The position numbers and the translations under genes were made by a program. From Nocardia carnea (GTDB taxonomy: Bacteria > Actinomycetota > Actinomycetes > Mycobacteriales > Mycobacteriaceae): 51,022 bases of DNA. Shown here piece after piece: positions 49,996 through 51,022 of the stretch; position 1 is the stretch's first letter, and every line of letters starts with the position of its first letter. The notes under the pieces were generated by a model. That model had not been told where the DNA came from and did no database searches. It worked only from the letters and a program-made list of their open reading frames with translations. The stretch lies in contig NZ_JARWPM010000376.1 in the NCBI RefSeq assembly GCF_029869215.1, positions 1-51,022 on the forward strand, written 5' to 3'.

Positions 49996-50604
49996 ATGAC
50001 GCCTGCCCGCCCCTACCACCACGGCAACCTGCGCCAAGCCGTCCTGGAGCAAGCCATGCCGGTGGTGCGTGAGAGGGGAGCCGCGGAGCTGTCGCTGCGC
50101 GAGCTGGCCGCCACCATCGGCGTTACGCACGCCGCTGTGCGGCGCTACTTTCCGGACCGTCAGCAGCTTCACGACGCACTGGCCGTCGAAGGGTTCGCAC
50201 TGCTCGGCGCCCGGCTACGGGGCGCTGTCGAAGGTGCGCCCGACTATCGTGCGCAGATCCACTCGATTGCCCGGGCCTACCTCGACTTCGTGACTTCCGA
50301 GGCGAACCTGGCCGAGCTGATGTTCGCCCACAAACACGGAGAAGGTGGCGACGCTGTGAGCGAGAGTGCCGAGGCCGCCTTTTCGCCGATATTGCTGGTG
50401 TTCCAACGCGGCCTGGCCGGCGACCCACGGAGCACGAGCCCGGAGCGGACCGCGCTGATCTTCTTCGCCACCCTTCAAGGGCTGGCCGGGCTCGTCAACT
50501 GCGGCATGATCAGCGCCGACCGGCTCGGTGGGTTCATCGATGAGGCTGTTGCGCAATTCCCGCAGGGCGATGTGGACGATAGCGCGGAGAGGGCAGGTAT
50601 CTGA
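49996..50604 (+). CDS. TetR/AcrR family transcriptional regulator
   Basis: A 202-residue TetR protein: YHHGNLRQAVLEQA then helix-turn-helix LSLRELAATIGVTHAAVRRYF (~33-53), the N-terminal form typical of TetR regulators with a WHG-type C-terminal domain (FVTSEANLAELMFAHKHG, FFATLQGLAGLV). ATG 49996. It is divergent from the SDR-quinone reductase operon and probably represses it and itself in the absence of an electrophilic or quinone-like ligand (inference from the enzymes). Confidence 0.9.
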   Translation: MTPARPYHHGNLRQAVLEQAMPVVRERGAAELSLRELAATIGVTHAAVRRYFPDRQQLHDALAVEGFALLGARLRGAVEGAPDYRAQIHSIARAYLDFVTSEANLAELMFAHKHGEGGDAVSESAEAAFSPILLVFQRGLAGDPRSTSPERTALIFFATLQGLAGLVNCGMISADRLGGFIDEAVAQFPQGDVDDSAERAGI

Positions 50605-50697
50605 CGAAAGATCTGTCCGTTGTGAATCATGAGTGACGACAGTGTGATTCAGTCGAGCCTTTCGGAGTGCGTCCGGCGAGGTCGGGCTACCGGAAAC

Positions 50698-50745
50698 CTG
50701 GCGCCGGGCGGCGTCTCGTCGGGTTCGCGCTTGTGTGCAACTTCG
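50698..50745 (+). pseudogene. Internal remnant of the 172-residue unknown gene
   Basis: The piece [13 protein letters not shown] matches the LAGRRLTGFALV core of the unknown proteins at 21114 and 47445, at the DNA level over about 45 bases. There is no start, and the frame diverges immediately after. The rest of 50605-50855 shows no gene. Confidence 0.5.
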
Positions 50746-50855
50746 GGTTCCGGCAACGAGTCCGAGTGCCTACTGTCCGAGGGGGGAATCAGACAGTCTC
50801 CGGCGCCGCTGACTTCTTGGCCGGTCCAGCAGTACGGCTCCGTGTGGCCGGCAGC

Positions 50856-51022
50856 ATGATCACGAGCGCAAGGAACGCCAGACCCGCGGCGGCGGGGGGG
50901 GCGGCCCCCGCCACCCCGCTCGACGGCGAGGTGCCGTCCGACGAGGCCCTGCTGGACCTGGTGGGCGATGCCCGGTACGTGCTGATCGGGGAGGCCACGC
51001 ACGGTACCGCCGAGTTCTACGC
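50856..51022 (+). CDS. Erythromycin esterase-like protein, 3' cut by window edge
   Basis: An open frame from ATG 50856 to the last base. After a short Ala-rich leader it reads [21 protein letters not shown], the conserved N-terminal block of the erythromycin esterase family (the GEATHG motif carries the catalytic Glu and His). Only about 55 residues are present. The run of G and C around 50886-50910 resembles the bad sequence at the left edge, but the frame is kept. Family function: macrolide esterase or other succinoglycan-type hydrolase. Confidence 0.7.
   Translation, partial: MITSARNARPAAAGGAAPATPLDGEVPSDEALLDLVGDARYVLIGEATHGTAEFY

Noticed and set aside
50886..50910. G/C run at the right edge as assembly artefact that breaks the esterase frame
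   Set aside because: The frame from ATG 50856 passes through the run and continues into the conserved GEATHG block, so no shift is needed.
1..51022. CRISPR arrays, insertion-sequence ends, complete transposases or integrases
   Set aside because: None seen on reading both strands. Repeats present are the segmental duplication, operators and gene scraps only.

Overview
The window looks like a chromosomal accessory region of a high-GC, mycolic-acid-type actinomycete, most likely Nocardia or a close relative. This rests on the strong GC bias at third codon positions and on the gene families: DUF3558 lipoproteins, an F420-type luciferase-like oxidoreductase, a Ddn-like nitroreductase, a SigG-type sigma factor, an EspC-like type VII secretion target and a TIGR04222 membrane protein. 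No rRNA, tRNA, CRISPR array or intact transposase was found. Both window edges cut genes, and the first ~120 bases are a C/G homopolymer stretch that looks like low-quality contig-end sequence.

Layout. 1-8.7 kb: a partial hypothetical gene, a TetR/HdeD-like pair, a secreted CAP protein, two DHFR/RibD-like reductases, two alpha/beta hydrolases whose nucleophile position reads glycine, a VOC protein and a DUF3558 protein. 8.8-14.5 kb: an LLM oxidoreductase, then the most striking locus of the window, a small EACC1-like gene overlapping a 1439-residue protein that joins an N-terminal caspase to four FtsK/EccC-type ATPase modules. 14.6-18.8 kb: a lipoprotein epoxide hydrolase, an XRE-cupin regulator, a CPBP protease, ArfB, and an SDR and a MerR gene that have both lost their 5' ends at one deletion junction. 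18.9-21.6 kb and 44.9-48.0 kb: two copies of a four-gene block (DUF3558 lipoprotein, histidine phosphatase, APH-family kinase, 172-residue unknown); the phosphatase is broken in the first copy. 21.8-32.6 kb: Ddn-like enzyme, a TetR/SDR pair with perfect palindromes between them, an operon of decayed NmrA, monooxygenase-SnoaL fusion and SnoaL-tailed sigma factor, a NarL-type two-component system, an MFS pump, and a His-rich protein behind a CsoR-like copper operator. 33-44.8 kb: small secreted proteins, NUDIX, a wrecked helicase-PLD-DUF5710 gene resembling type II Mokosh defence, a kinase-cyclophilin fusion, NmrA behind a MerR-type promoter, a lasso-cyclase/Asn-synthetase remnant, and a type VII secretion target with its co-translated partner. 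48-51 kb: quinone oxidoreductase/SDR operon with a divergent TetR, and the start of an erythromycin-esterase-like gene.

How genes work together. Five promoters share CGATGA, 16 bases, then a GTC-like element, and all end 34-41 bases before a start codon. One drives the operon that encodes the sigma factor; the other four drive the hydrolase, both reductases and the LLM enzyme. This suggests an autoregulated sigma regulon for small-molecule redox or detoxification enzymes contained within the window. At least nine decayed genes or fragments show that the region is being actively rearranged and lost.
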